A DNA stretch of 24,418 nt from JANFXS01 sp022791155 (GTDB lineage Bacteria; Bacillota; Clostridia; Lachnospirales; Anaerotignaceae), in NCBI GenBank assembly GCA_949743895.1, contig CATJUX010000035.1, positions 1-24,418 on the forward strand. The letters are read 5' to 3'. The position numbers were made by a program, and so were the translations under genes. A model generated the notes under the pieces. The model was given only the letters and a program-made list of their open reading frames with translations, ran no database searches and was not told where the DNA came from. Below, piece after piece: positions 15,527-22,034 of this stretch. Positions within the stretch are counted from its first letter, which is position 1, and each line of letters opens with the position of its first letter.

Positions 15527-17782
15527 TTATACAATACTTTGAGGATTCAAAAAGATATTTATAATAACTTTGCGACTGCACTTTTTTTTGTGCTCATCAA
15601 TAGCTCTCAACACAAATTCTTTTAATTCATTTTCGCATTTTCCTTTTATGAGCAGTCGCCATCTAAATTCATCTTTTATTTTCGAAACAAATGCTGGCGC
15701 CGGATTAAACAACATAAACTTGTTTTCCAAATCATTTTGTTTCATGATATAAAACAATGCATTTATCTCACGAATCACGTCTTCCTCATTCTTTCCAAAT
15801 GCAAGAACAGCAAATATATTAAAGAATGGTGGGTAGTTCATAGATTTTCTTATAATTGCTTCTTTTTTATAAAAATTTTCATAGTCACCCTTTGCAGCAA
15901 GCTGTATTACATAGTTATTTGGATTGTATGTTTGTATTATAACATTCCCCGGAATGTCACCACGGCCGGCCCTTCCAGAAACTTGGGTTATAAGCTGAAA
16001 AGTTGTTTCTCCGCTTCTGAAATCGCCATTGTTTAATGATGTGTCAGCTGCAACGATTCCAACAAGTGTAACATTGGGGAAGTCATGGCCTTTTGCAATC
16101 ATTTGTGTTCCAACAAGTATGTCTGCATTTCCACAACCAAAAGATTCTAATATTGCTTTATGACTGTTCTTTTTTTTCGTTGTGTCTGTGTCCATTCTTA
16201 AAACCCTTGCTGAAGGGAAAAACTTTTTTATTTCTTCTTCAACTTTTTGCGTTCCTGTTCCAAAATATTTGATATATTTTGAACCACATTGCGGACATAT
16301 GTTGGGCGGATTTTCTGTTTTGCCACAATAGTGACATTTGAGTATATTTTCATTTATATGATATGTATATGAAACACTACAGCTTCCGCATGTCATAACA
16401 TAGCCACACTTGCGGCATGATATGAATGTTGAGAATCCACGTCTGTTTATGAACAAAACTGTTTGAAGTTTTTTTTCAATGTTCATTTTTATGCCATTAT
16501 ACAGCGCCCGGCTGAATATGCTTGTATTTCCTGATGCGAGTTCATAACGCATATCAGCGATTTCAACTTTTGGCATCATTCTGTTCAACGGCCTTTGAAC
16601 AAGTTTTGCTAAGTCTATTTCGCCATTTACAGCTCTTGTATATGTTTCAATGGAGGGTGTGGCTGTGCCATATATGACTTTTCCACGATTTTTGCAGCGA
16701 AATTCCGCAATTTCTCTTGCATCATATTTTGGAGTTGTTTCTGATTTATAACTGGTTTCATGTTCCTCATCTATGATTATCAGCCCAATGTTCTCAAATG
16801 GTGCAAAAACGGCGCTCCTTGGGCCAATCATCACTGAAATTTCTTTATTTTTGGCCCTTTGCCAAACATCAAGTCTTTCTCCATCGCTCATTCTGCTGTG
16901 TGTCATTGCAACAGCATTGCCAAATCTTTGAAAAAATCTTTTTGAAAGCTGAGGTGTCAGCGAAATTTCTGGCACAAGAACAATTGCTTCATATCCTTTG
17001 GAAACAAAATTTTCGATGGCTCTCATATATATTTCAGTTTTTCCGCTTCCTGTGACACCATGGATAAGCAATGGTGTTTTTGACTTCGAAACAGCCATGT
17101 TGAGCGCTGATTTTTGTTCTGATGTCAAATCAACTCTTTCTGAGTGCTCGCTGATTTCAGATTCAAACAAGCTGCGGCGTTTTTGTTTTGTTTCTTCTTT
17201 GAGAACACCATTTTTTAATAATGTTTTTATAGGAGAACTGCTTATTTTCAAATATTTTCTTATTTCATATGCTTCCGAAGGCCCAAATTTTTCGATGAAA
17301 TCAACAACAAGAAGCTGCGCCGCTTTGTTCTTAGAACTGCGAAGTTTTTCTTTCTCGGCTTCAAGTCTATCTCCTGAAATGTTTAGTTTTATAACTTTTG
17401 TTTCGCTTTTTTGATCAATTCCAGCGGGGATCATTGTTTGAAGACATTGGGTCAAAGTTGTATAATATTTTTCTTTCATCCACATCGAAAGTTCAATCAT
17501 TTCTTTTGAAAATATAGCATATTTATCGGGAACACTTGCTATCAATTTAAGCTTTTCTTTTGGAACATCTGTTTTTTCAGAAAGTGACATAACATATCCC
17601 TCTGTATATGAATTTTTTGCTCCAAAAGGCACAATGACCCTCATTCCCGGAAGTATGCTGTCCAAGAATTCGAAAGGTATCTCATAATCAAAAATTCTGT
17701 CTATTTCAGAATTGGCTGTTTTTAATATAACCTGAGCAAACTTATTTATGAAAATCCCTCCTGAAAACTTAACAGGGCGCAT
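15527..17782 (-). CDS. priA: Primosomal replication restart helicase PriA
   Basis: PriA recognises stalled forks and reloads the replicative helicase. After the N-terminal 3'-DNA-binding domain come Walker A GVTGSGKTEIYM and the DEEH box. A zinc-binding insert with eight cysteines follows (CRKCGYVMTCGSC, then CHYCGK and CPQCGSK), and then the C-terminal helicase motifs GTQMIAKGHDFPNV and GRAGRG. The coordinates run to the only canonical in-frame start (ATG 17782), but that ATG lies in the loop of a hairpin with a poor ribosome-binding site. The likely start is the AUA at 17749: AGGAGGG ends 6 bases before it, and homologues begin like (M)NKFAQVIL. From there the protein has 740 residues. The usual upstream neighbour coaBC is missing. 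Confidence 0.95.
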   Translation of the reverse strand: MRPVKFSGGIFINKFAQVILKTANSEIDRIFDYEIPFEFLDSILPGMRVIVPFGAKNSYTEGYVMSLSEKTDVPKEKLKLIASVPDKYAIFSKEMIELSMWMKEKYYTTLTQCLQTMIPAGIDQKSETKVIKLNISGDRLEAEKEKLRSSKNKAAQLLVVDFIEKFGPSEAYEIRKYLKISSSPIKTLLKNGVLKEETKQKRRSLFESEISEHSERVDLTSEQKSALNMAVSKSKTPLLIHGVTGSGKTEIYMRAIENFVSKGYEAIVLVPEISLTPQLSKRFFQRFGNAVAMTHSRMSDGERLDVWQRAKNKEISVMIGPRSAVFAPFENIGLIIIDEEHETSYKSETTPKYDAREIAEFRCKNRGKVIYGTATPSIETYTRAVNGEIDLAKLVQRPLNRMMPKVEIADMRYELASGNTSIFSRALYNGIKMNIEKKLQTVLFINRRGFSTFISCRKCGYVMTCGSCSVSYTYHINENILKCHYCGKTENPPNICPQCGSKYIKYFGTGTQKVEEEIKKFFPSARVLRMDTDTTKKKNSHKAILESFGCGNADILVGTQMIAKGHDFPNVTLVGIVAADTSLNNGDFRSGETTFQLITQVSGRAGRGDIPGNVIIQTYNPNNYVIQLAAKGDYENFYKKEAIIRKSMNYPPFFNIFAVLAFGKNEEDVIREINALFYIMKQNDLENKFMLFNPAPAFVSKIKDEFRWRLLIKGKCENELKEFVLRAIDEHKKKCSRKVIINIFLNPQSIV
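17756..17762 (-). promoter_or_regulatory. Ribosome-binding site pointing to an AUA start for priA
   Basis: AGGAGGG on the minus strand is the strongest Shine-Dalgarno match near the 5' end of priA. Seven bases after its AGGAGG core lies ATA (17747-17749), with no ATG, GTG or TTG in frame close by. It lies inside the open frame from ATG 17782, which would make it coding (Ser-Gly-Gly) if that start were used. Confidence 0.65.
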
Positions 17783-17793
17783 AAAAGCGCCCT
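17774..17793 (-). terminator. Hairpin between rpoZ and priA (weak terminator or attenuator)
   Basis: AGGGCGC and GCGCCCT form a perfect 7-bp stem around the loop TTTTAT, beginning about 22 bases after the rpoZ stop. On the minus strand GTTAAGTTTTC follows, an imperfect T-tract. It could partly end transcription after rpoZ, or protect the rpoZ mRNA end. The first possible priA ATG lies in its loop. Confidence 0.55.
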
Positions 17794-17815
17794 AAAAAAT
17801 TTGCCAAAGTAATTT

Positions 17816-18121
17816 TTAATCTACATCGTTATAATCCACATCAAAAGTTTCTTCAACTGTTTGAATTGAATCGCTGTTTTTTTCAGTTTCCTTTTCTTCA
17901 TATGGAATTATTGTTATTTGATTTTCATACAGTTCATTAACTGCAATTGAAACTGGTTTGTCAACTTTCAAATTTTTTGTCAATGGCTGGGCATTGTCAA
18001 CAAGCTGTCTTGCTCTTTTTGCAGCCGCAATGACAATTGTATAGCGGCTTCCAACAATGTCCTCTCCTTCAGCATCTTTGTTTATGCCTTCAAGCAAGTC
18101 TGTATATGATGGTCTAAGCAT
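17816..18121 (-). CDS. rpoZ: RNA polymerase omega subunit
   Basis: Omega helps assemble and stabilise RNA polymerase and binds the beta' C-terminus. The conserved MLRPSYTDLL start, the SRYTIVIAAAKRARQLVDN helix and the KPVSIAVNELYENQITI stretch identify it. An acidic tail follows, and the length is 101 residues. The start is the ATG at 18121 with AAGGAG about 9 bases upstream, one base after the gmk stop; a TTG ten codons earlier would overlap gmk and lacks support. The gmk-rpoZ pair is standard in Firmicutes. Confidence 0.93.
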   Translation of the reverse strand: MLRPSYTDLLEGINKDAEGEDIVGSRYTIVIAAAKRARQLVDNAQPLTKNLKVDKPVSIAVNELYENQITIIPYEEKETEKNSDSIQTVEETFDVDYNDVD

Positions 18122-18122
18122 A

Positions 18123-18731
18123 TTAAATCTCTCCTTCAATTTTTTTGACAAGATTTTGATTTCTAAAAACTTTCAGTTTTTCTGCCATAGCTATATTCAT
18201 TATTTTTGAGACAGCATTTTCAACAAAGTCATTTATGATTAAATAGTCATATTCTTCAATATATTTCAATTCTTCACGTGCGCGCTCAATGCGCCCGTCA
18301 ATGATTTCACAGCCCTCTGTTCCGCGGCCTTCAAGCCGTTTTCTGAGTTCATTCAGTGTTGGAGGAGCAAGAAAAACAAGAACTGACTGAGGGTATAGCT
18401 TTTTGACTTGCAAAGCTCCCTGAACTTCAATTTCAAGTATTATATTGACGCCATTTTCAAGCTGTTCGTCAACATATTTCTTTGGAGTTCCATAGAAGTT
18501 TCCACAAAAACAAGCGTGTTCTAAAAGCATATTGTTTTCAATCATTTTTTCAAAATCCTCTTTGCTTTTGAAAAAATAGTGCTTTCCTTCTTCTTCATAT
18601 GGCCTTGGCGCTCTTGTTGTTGCTGAAATTGAAACGGCATATTCTTTGTTTTTTATAAGCTTTTCAACAACTGTTCCTTTGCCGGAACCTGAAGGCCCTG
18701 ATATTATAAACAAAATCCCTTTTTCATTCAT
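18123..18731 (-). CDS. gmk: Guanylate kinase
   Basis: Gmk phosphorylates GMP to GDP, feeding GTP and (p)ppGpp pools. The P-loop is SGPSGSGKGT (about residues 11-20). The GMP-binding region reads SISATTRAPRPYEEEGKHYFF, split by the usual Ser, Arg and Tyr contacts, and the lid region follows (RLEGRGTE). Length is 202 residues, normal. GAGGAG lies 8 bases before the ATG, in the 5-base gap after remA. Confidence 0.95.
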   Translation of the reverse strand: MNEKGILFIISGPSGSGKGTVVEKLIKNKEYAVSISATTRAPRPYEEEGKHYFFKSKEDFEKMIENNMLLEHACFCGNFYGTPKKYVDEQLENGVNIILEIEVQGALQVKKLYPQSVLVFLAPPTLNELRKRLEGRGTEGCEIIDGRIERAREELKYIEEYDYLIINDFVENAVSKIMNIAMAEKLKVFRNQNLVKKIEGEI

Positions 18732-18736
18732 AAAGT

Positions 18737-18997
18737 CTACTCCTCATTTTCACTTACACTTAAAAGCCTGTTTGTCACAGTTTCAGGCGTTATCAAACTC
18801 AACACAACGTGTCCACTGTCCATGATGAGAACGCTTCTTGTTTTTCTTCCATATGTTGCATCAACAAGATCCCCTTTTTCTCGGGCATCTTGTATTAGCC
18901 TTTTGATCGGCGCTGATTCCGGACTTACCAGCGCCACAACTCTTGAAGCGTTCACAACACTGCCAAATCCAATATTAATAAATCTTGCACCGTCCAT
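18737..18997 (-). CDS. remA: RemA-family (DUF370) matrix regulator
   Basis: RemA is a small DNA-binding protein that in Bacillus activates biofilm-matrix and osmoprotection genes; outside sporeformers the family is known mainly by sequence. The conserved core is visible: FINIGFGSVVNASRV, SPESAPIKRLIQDAR, DATYGRKTRSVLIMDSGHV and SLITPETVTNRL. The start is the ATG at 18997, with GAGGAG 7 bases upstream; an ATG five codons earlier overlaps the yicC stop as ATGA but has no site of its own. Length is 86 residues, the family norm. The yicC-remA-gmk order is conserved across Firmicutes. Confidence 0.92.
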   Translation of the reverse strand: MDGARFINIGFGSVVNASRVVALVSPESAPIKRLIQDAREKGDLVDATYGRKTRSVLIMDSGHVVLSLITPETVTNRLLSVSENEE

Positions 18998-19008
18998 TCT
19001 ATCTCTCC

Positions 19009-19887
19009 TCATTCAATGTTTTGTATTTGCTCTCTTATTTTTTCTATTTCTGTTTTAAGTTCTATGGCCGCATTTGTTATTTGTATGTCATTTGATTTTG
19101 AACCTGTTGTGTTCGCTTCTCTGTTCATTTCCTGAACAAGAAAATCCAGTTTGCGCCCTATGGCGCCATCAGATGATATTATGTGTTTAAGCTGCTCAAT
19201 GTGGCTGTATAGCCTTGTGATTTCTTCATCAACACACGATTTGTCTGCAAACATCACAACTTCGGCTGCTATTCTTTGTTCATCAATTGGCATTTTGTCA
19301 AAAAGTTCATCAAGCCGGGCTTCAAGCCTGTGTTTGTATTCATCAACAACGACAGGGCTTCTTTCTTTGATTAAATCCGTGATTTCTTTAATTTTTTCAG
19401 CTTTTTTGAGTATGTCGTTTTTAAGAGATTTCCCCTCTGTTTCACGCATTAATATAAAATTGTTCATCGCTGTGTCAATGGCCGGCTCAACTGTTTCCCA
19501 AACAACATTGTCAGCTTCTTCAATTTTTTCAACGGTTATAATGTCAGGAAATTTAGCCAATAAGTCAAGTTTGTTGCAGCTTGTGACAGCATATTTTTTT
19601 TCAATGTGATTAAGCGTTTCCATATATGATGCAGCCAAATGTTCATTAATTTTTATTGAAACATCATCTTGAGAGAATGTTTCAAAGTTAATGTATATAT
19701 CTGTTTTGCCGCGAAAAATCCTTTGTGACAGTTTTTTTCTGATTTTGTCCTCAAGACTGTTCATAAATTTTGGAGCTTTTATAGTTATGTCATTATACCT
19801 GTGATTTACAGACTTTATTTCCACCGTAAACTTCCGGCCAAAAGCTTCATTTTCGCCTTTGCCGTAGCCGGTCATACTCCTTGCCAT
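19009..19887 (-). CDS. yicC: YicC/YloC-family endoribonuclease
   Basis: Members of this family (E. coli YicC, Bacillus YloC) have been described as endoribonucleases. The N-terminal YicC-like domain starts MARSMTGYGKGE and includes VEIKSVNHRYNDI. The C-terminal DUF1732 domain ends KLDFLVQEMNREANTTGSKS, the most conserved stretch. Length is 292 residues. The start is the ATG at 19887, since AAAAGGA abuts the earlier ATG at 19896 but is 9 bases from this one, and homologues begin at the same place. It is the first gene of the housekeeping series, with a promoter about 50 bases upstream. Confidence 0.92.
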   Translation of the reverse strand: MARSMTGYGKGENEAFGRKFTVEIKSVNHRYNDITIKAPKFMNSLEDKIRKKLSQRIFRGKTDIYINFETFSQDDVSIKINEHLAASYMETLNHIEKKYAVTSCNKLDLLAKFPDIITVEKIEEADNVVWETVEPAIDTAMNNFILMRETEGKSLKNDILKKAEKIKEITDLIKERSPVVVDEYKHRLEARLDELFDKMPIDEQRIAAEVVMFADKSCVDEEITRLYSHIEQLKHIISSDGAIGRKLDFLVQEMNREANTTGSKSNDIQITNAAIELKTEIEKIREQIQNIE

Positions 19888-19938
19888 AGCCGTCATTCCT
19901 TTTTATGTTCATGATAAAAGTTAAATGCATACTTTTTT

Positions 19939-19968
19939 ATTATATATTACCCTGTATGTTATAATCAA
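19939..19968 (-). promoter_or_regulatory. Promoter of the yicC operon
   Basis: On the minus strand TTGATT (19963-19968) and a perfect TATAAT (19939-19944) are 18 bases apart. The expected start is about 45 bases before the yicC ATG. It would serve yicC-remA-gmk-rpoZ and, by read-through, priA-def-fmt and the zinc peptidase. Confidence 0.7.
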
Positions 19969-20064
19969 GTAAATTTTATTAATTTCAAGTATATTTATAA
20001 CATTTTAATTTTGATTTTCAAATGCTTCTGATTTGTGAATAAAATTTCAGCTTACAGCTATATT

Positions 20065-20093
20065 TTGACGCATATAAGCTTTTAATGTATAAA
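20065..20093 (+). promoter_or_regulatory. Plus-strand promoter 1 (TTGACG-17-TATAAA)
   Basis: TTGACG (20065-20070) and TATAAA (20088-20093) match the sigma-A consensus at 5 of 6 positions each, with the ideal 17-base spacer. It points away from yicC towards the bidirectional terminator and has no protein gene downstream. Confidence 0.6.
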
Positions 20094-20099
20094 AAAACG

Positions 20100-20166
20100 A
20101 AAAGCTCATCATTTGTAAAAAACAGAGAACATATTTCCAACTAAATTTGGCTGTTCTCTGTTTTTT
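20100..20166 (+). ncRNA. Candidate small RNA 1, about 66 nt
   Basis: A transcript from promoter 1 would start near 20100 and end at the T-run at 20161-20166. It would consist of a 17-base A-rich leader and a 14-bp hairpin with a 22-base loop that contains CCAA/TTGG. No ATG is present, so it would be non-coding. It matches no family I recognise. The alternative is that the hairpin is only the hydA terminator and the promoter match is chance. Confidence 0.4.
20117..20166. terminator. Strong bidirectional terminator
   Basis: AAAAAACAGAGAAC (20117-20130) and GTTCTCTGTTTTTT (20153-20166) pair perfectly over 14 bp with a 22-base loop. The A-run/T-run arrangement gives a T-tract on both strands. 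On the minus strand it ends hydA transcripts about 120-165 bases past the stop. On the plus strand it would end candidate small RNA 1. Confidence 0.88.
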
Positions 20167-20194
20167 GACATTGCGTATTAACATCAATTATAAT
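20165..20194 (+). promoter_or_regulatory. Plus-strand promoter 2, perfect consensus hexamers
   Basis: TTGACA (20165-20170) and TATAAT (20189-20194) are both exact sigma-A consensus hexamers, 18 bases apart. This is the best promoter in the window, yet it faces against every gene. Its -35 overlaps the T-run of the terminator. Confidence 0.68.
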
Positions 20195-20203
20195 TTGTTT
20201 TCA

Positions 20204-20233
20204 ATGCTTGCACTGCTATTATTGCTCGTATAA
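20204..20233 (+). CDS. Possible nine-residue leader peptide MLALLLLLV
   Basis: ATG CTT GCA CTG CTA TTA TTG CTC GTA TAA encodes six leucines, each with a different codon, so all six leucine codons occur once. The ATG would be about three bases from the predicted 5' end, and no ribosome-binding site is visible, so translation would have to be leaderless. The layout of leader peptide then terminator recalls amino-acid attenuators, but no biosynthetic gene follows on this strand. Confidence 0.2.
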   Translation: MLALLLLLV

Positions 20234-20273
20234 ATATTAAAACTTTCTGAAAATGACTCTTTATGTTATATCA

Positions 20274-20297
20274 CTAAATTCCATTTAGAATTTTTTT
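20274..20297 (+). terminator. Plus-strand hairpin with T7 run
   Basis: CTAAAT-TCC-ATTTAG (20274-20288) is a perfect 6-bp stem with a 3-base loop, followed by AA and seven Ts. The stem is A/T-rich and weak, and the T-run also encodes the Lys-rich hydA C-terminus on the other strand, so chance cannot be excluded. Confidence 0.4.
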
Positions 20298-22021
20298 CTT
20301 TTAACATATGTTGTGTGCAAAAGCCTGTGTGCACGCGGTCTTCCCGGCGCATCAAAAAATTCATCATATATCTTTTTAACCACAGGGTTTTCATGGGGCT
20401 TGCGCAAGCTCATTTTTTTGTCTGCATCATAAAGCGCTTTGGCGCGCAATGTTTTCAGGTCTGTATAGTTTCGGACACTGTCATTTTGAACGGGCTGTCC
20501 GCCGCCGTTAATGCAGCCTCCTGGACAAGCCATAACTTCTATCATGTGATAATTTTTCTTGCCAGATTTTACATCTTCAATCAACTTAGTTGCGTTGGCA
20601 AGTCCAGATGTAACAGCAACCCGAACTTCTGTGCCTGCTATTTTATAGACAGCTTCTTTAATATTGTCAGTTCCGCGGACTTCTTTGAAATCAACTTCTT
20701 TGAATTCTCCATCCAGCATGAACGCTGCTGTTCTGAGCGCCGCTTCCATGACACCGCCTGTGGCGCCAAAAATCAGGCCTCCTCCACTTGCTTTTTCAAA
20801 AGGTTTGTCAAAGTCTTCATCTTTTATGTCAGCAAATTTAATTCCTGTGCCCTTAATCATCTTGGCCAATTCTCTTGTTGTTAACGCCACATCCACATCC
20901 TGAAATTCAAATGTGGATTGTTCTTTTCTTTTCACTTCAAATTTTTTGGCTGTGCAAGGAATGACGCTGACCACAAAAAGGTCTTTTGGATCAATGCCTT
21001 CTTTTTGACAGTAATAGCTTTTTAACACAGCACCAAACATTTGTTGTGGAGACTTGCATGTGGAGAGGTTGGGGATTATTTCAGGGTGATAATGCTCCAC
21101 ATATTTTATCCAGCCAGGACAACATGAAGTGAACATAGGAAGTGAACCTTTTCCCTTTATTCTTTCGATAAGCTCGGTTGCTTCTTCCATGATTGTGAGA
21201 TCGGCTGTAACATCCATGTTAAACACAGAATCTGCACCCAGTCGGCGAATTGCTGCAACCATTTTGCCTTCAACATTAGTCCCTATCGGCATGTCAAAGC
21301 ATTCTCCCAGTGTGGCACGAATTGAAGGCGCTGTGAAAAACACAACTTTTTTTGACGGATCTGAAATGGCATCCCAAACATATTCAATGTGGCTTTTTTC
21401 GCTTAAAGCACCCACAGGACATGCCACTATGCACTGTCCGCAACCAACACACGGCGAATCATTCAAGCTTTTTTCAAATGCACAGCCAACATGAACGTTA
21501 TAGCCGCGTTTAATTGGGCCAATCACAGAAATGCCCTGCACATTTTTACATGCAGCCACACAGCGCATGCACTGAATGCATTTATTGTTGTTACGAACAA
21601 TATATGGTGATAAATCGTCAATTGGATAAACAATGTCTTCACCCTTGAAATGATCCTCATCAACACCATAGTCAAATGCCAAATTTTGAAGCTCACAATT
21701 GTGGCCTCTCACACATGACAGGCATTTTTTTTGATGACTGGATAGAATTAGTTCTATTGTTGTTTTTCGCGAAGCGCGCACTTTTGGAGTGTTTGTTAAC
21801 ACTTCTATACCCTCTTCAGCCGGATAGACGCATGATGCAACCAAGCCGTTTCTTCCTTTTATTTCAACAACACAAATGCGGCATGCGCCTATACAGTTGA
21901 GATTTCTAAGATAACAAAGTGATGGAATTTCAATATTTATAGTTTTTGCCGCTTGTAAAATTGTGTAGCCTGCCGGAACTTCAACAGGAATCCCATTTAT
22001 CTTCAAATGAACTTTTTCCAT
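20285..22021 (-). CDS. hydA: [FeFe]-hydrogenase catalytic subunit HydA
   Basis: HydA carries the H-cluster that interconverts protons and H2. Clusters in order: 2Fe-2S (C36, C47, C50, C64); His-ligated 4Fe-4S (H96, C100, C103, C109); two ferredoxin-type 4Fe-4S (C148-C158 and C191-C201). Then the H-cluster motifs: L1 TSCCPGW (298-304, including the proton-relay cysteine C300), L2 IPCTAKKFE (354-362) and L3 MACPGGCINGGGQP. The 578-residue length matches the clostridial CpI layout, without the extra C-terminal 2Fe-2S domain of Thermotoga HydA. Ile354 stands where L2 normally has Met. With HydB and HydC it should form an NAD-linked, probably ferredoxin-bifurcating enzyme. AAGGAG lies about 9 bases before the ATG; the gap to hydB is 13 bases. 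No maturases are in the window. Confidence 0.95.
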   Translation of the reverse strand: MEKVHLKINGIPVEVPAGYTILQAAKTINIEIPSLCYLRNLNCIGACRICVVEIKGRNGLVASCVYPAEEGIEVLTNTPKVRASRKTTIELILSSHQKKCLSCVRGHNCELQNLAFDYGVDEDHFKGEDIVYPIDDLSPYIVRNNNKCIQCMRCVAACKNVQGISVIGPIKRGYNVHVGCAFEKSLNDSPCVGCGQCIVACPVGALSEKSHIEYVWDAISDPSKKVVFFTAPSIRATLGECFDMPIGTNVEGKMVAAIRRLGADSVFNMDVTADLTIMEEATELIERIKGKGSLPMFTSCCPGWIKYVEHYHPEIIPNLSTCKSPQQMFGAVLKSYYCQKEGIDPKDLFVVSVIPCTAKKFEVKRKEQSTFEFQDVDVALTTRELAKMIKGTGIKFADIKDEDFDKPFEKASGGGLIFGATGGVMEAALRTAAFMLDGEFKEVDFKEVRGTDNIKEAVYKIAGTEVRVAVTSGLANATKLIEDVKSGKKNYHMIEVMACPGGCINGGGQPVQNDSVRNYTDLKTLRAKALYDADKKMSLRKPHENPVVKKIYDEFFDAPGRPRAHRLLHTTYVKRKKF

Positions 22022-22034
22022 TGAGTGTCACTCC

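Larger units (their letters stand above)
19888..20284. other. Gene-free gap between hydA and yicC
   Basis: These 397 bases hold no recognisable protein gene. From right to left on the minus strand they contain about 120 bases of hydA 3' UTR, a strong terminator and the yicC promoter. On the plus strand there are two close-to-consensus promoters, each followed by a hairpin and T-run. About 95 bases (19970-20064) have no feature I can name. Confidence 0.75.
20201..20297 (+). ncRNA. Candidate small RNA 2, about 97 nt, antisense to the end of hydA
   Basis: Initiation from promoter 2 near 20201 and termination at the T7 run ending at 20297 gives a transcript of about 97 bases. Near the 5' end TTTTCA (20198-20203) can pair with TGAAAA (20248-20253). 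The last 13 bases are antisense to the final hydA codons and stop, and the whole RNA is complementary to the hydA 3' UTR. It contains a nine-codon ORF. No known family is recognised. Confidence 0.45.

Noticed and set aside
20047..20112. Minus-strand small ORF (MMSFSFFYTLKAYMRQNIAVS) in the hydA-yicC gap
   Set aside because: No ribosome-binding site, begins just after the terminator, and no promoter was found before it.
20315..20884. Long plus-strand open frame (189 codons) opposite hydA
   Set aside because: It is wholly antisense to a conserved gene with all its motifs, and its translation is Phe/Ser/Cys-rich as expected from the opposite strand. The same applies to other plus-strand frames opposite mrp, fmt/def and hydB.
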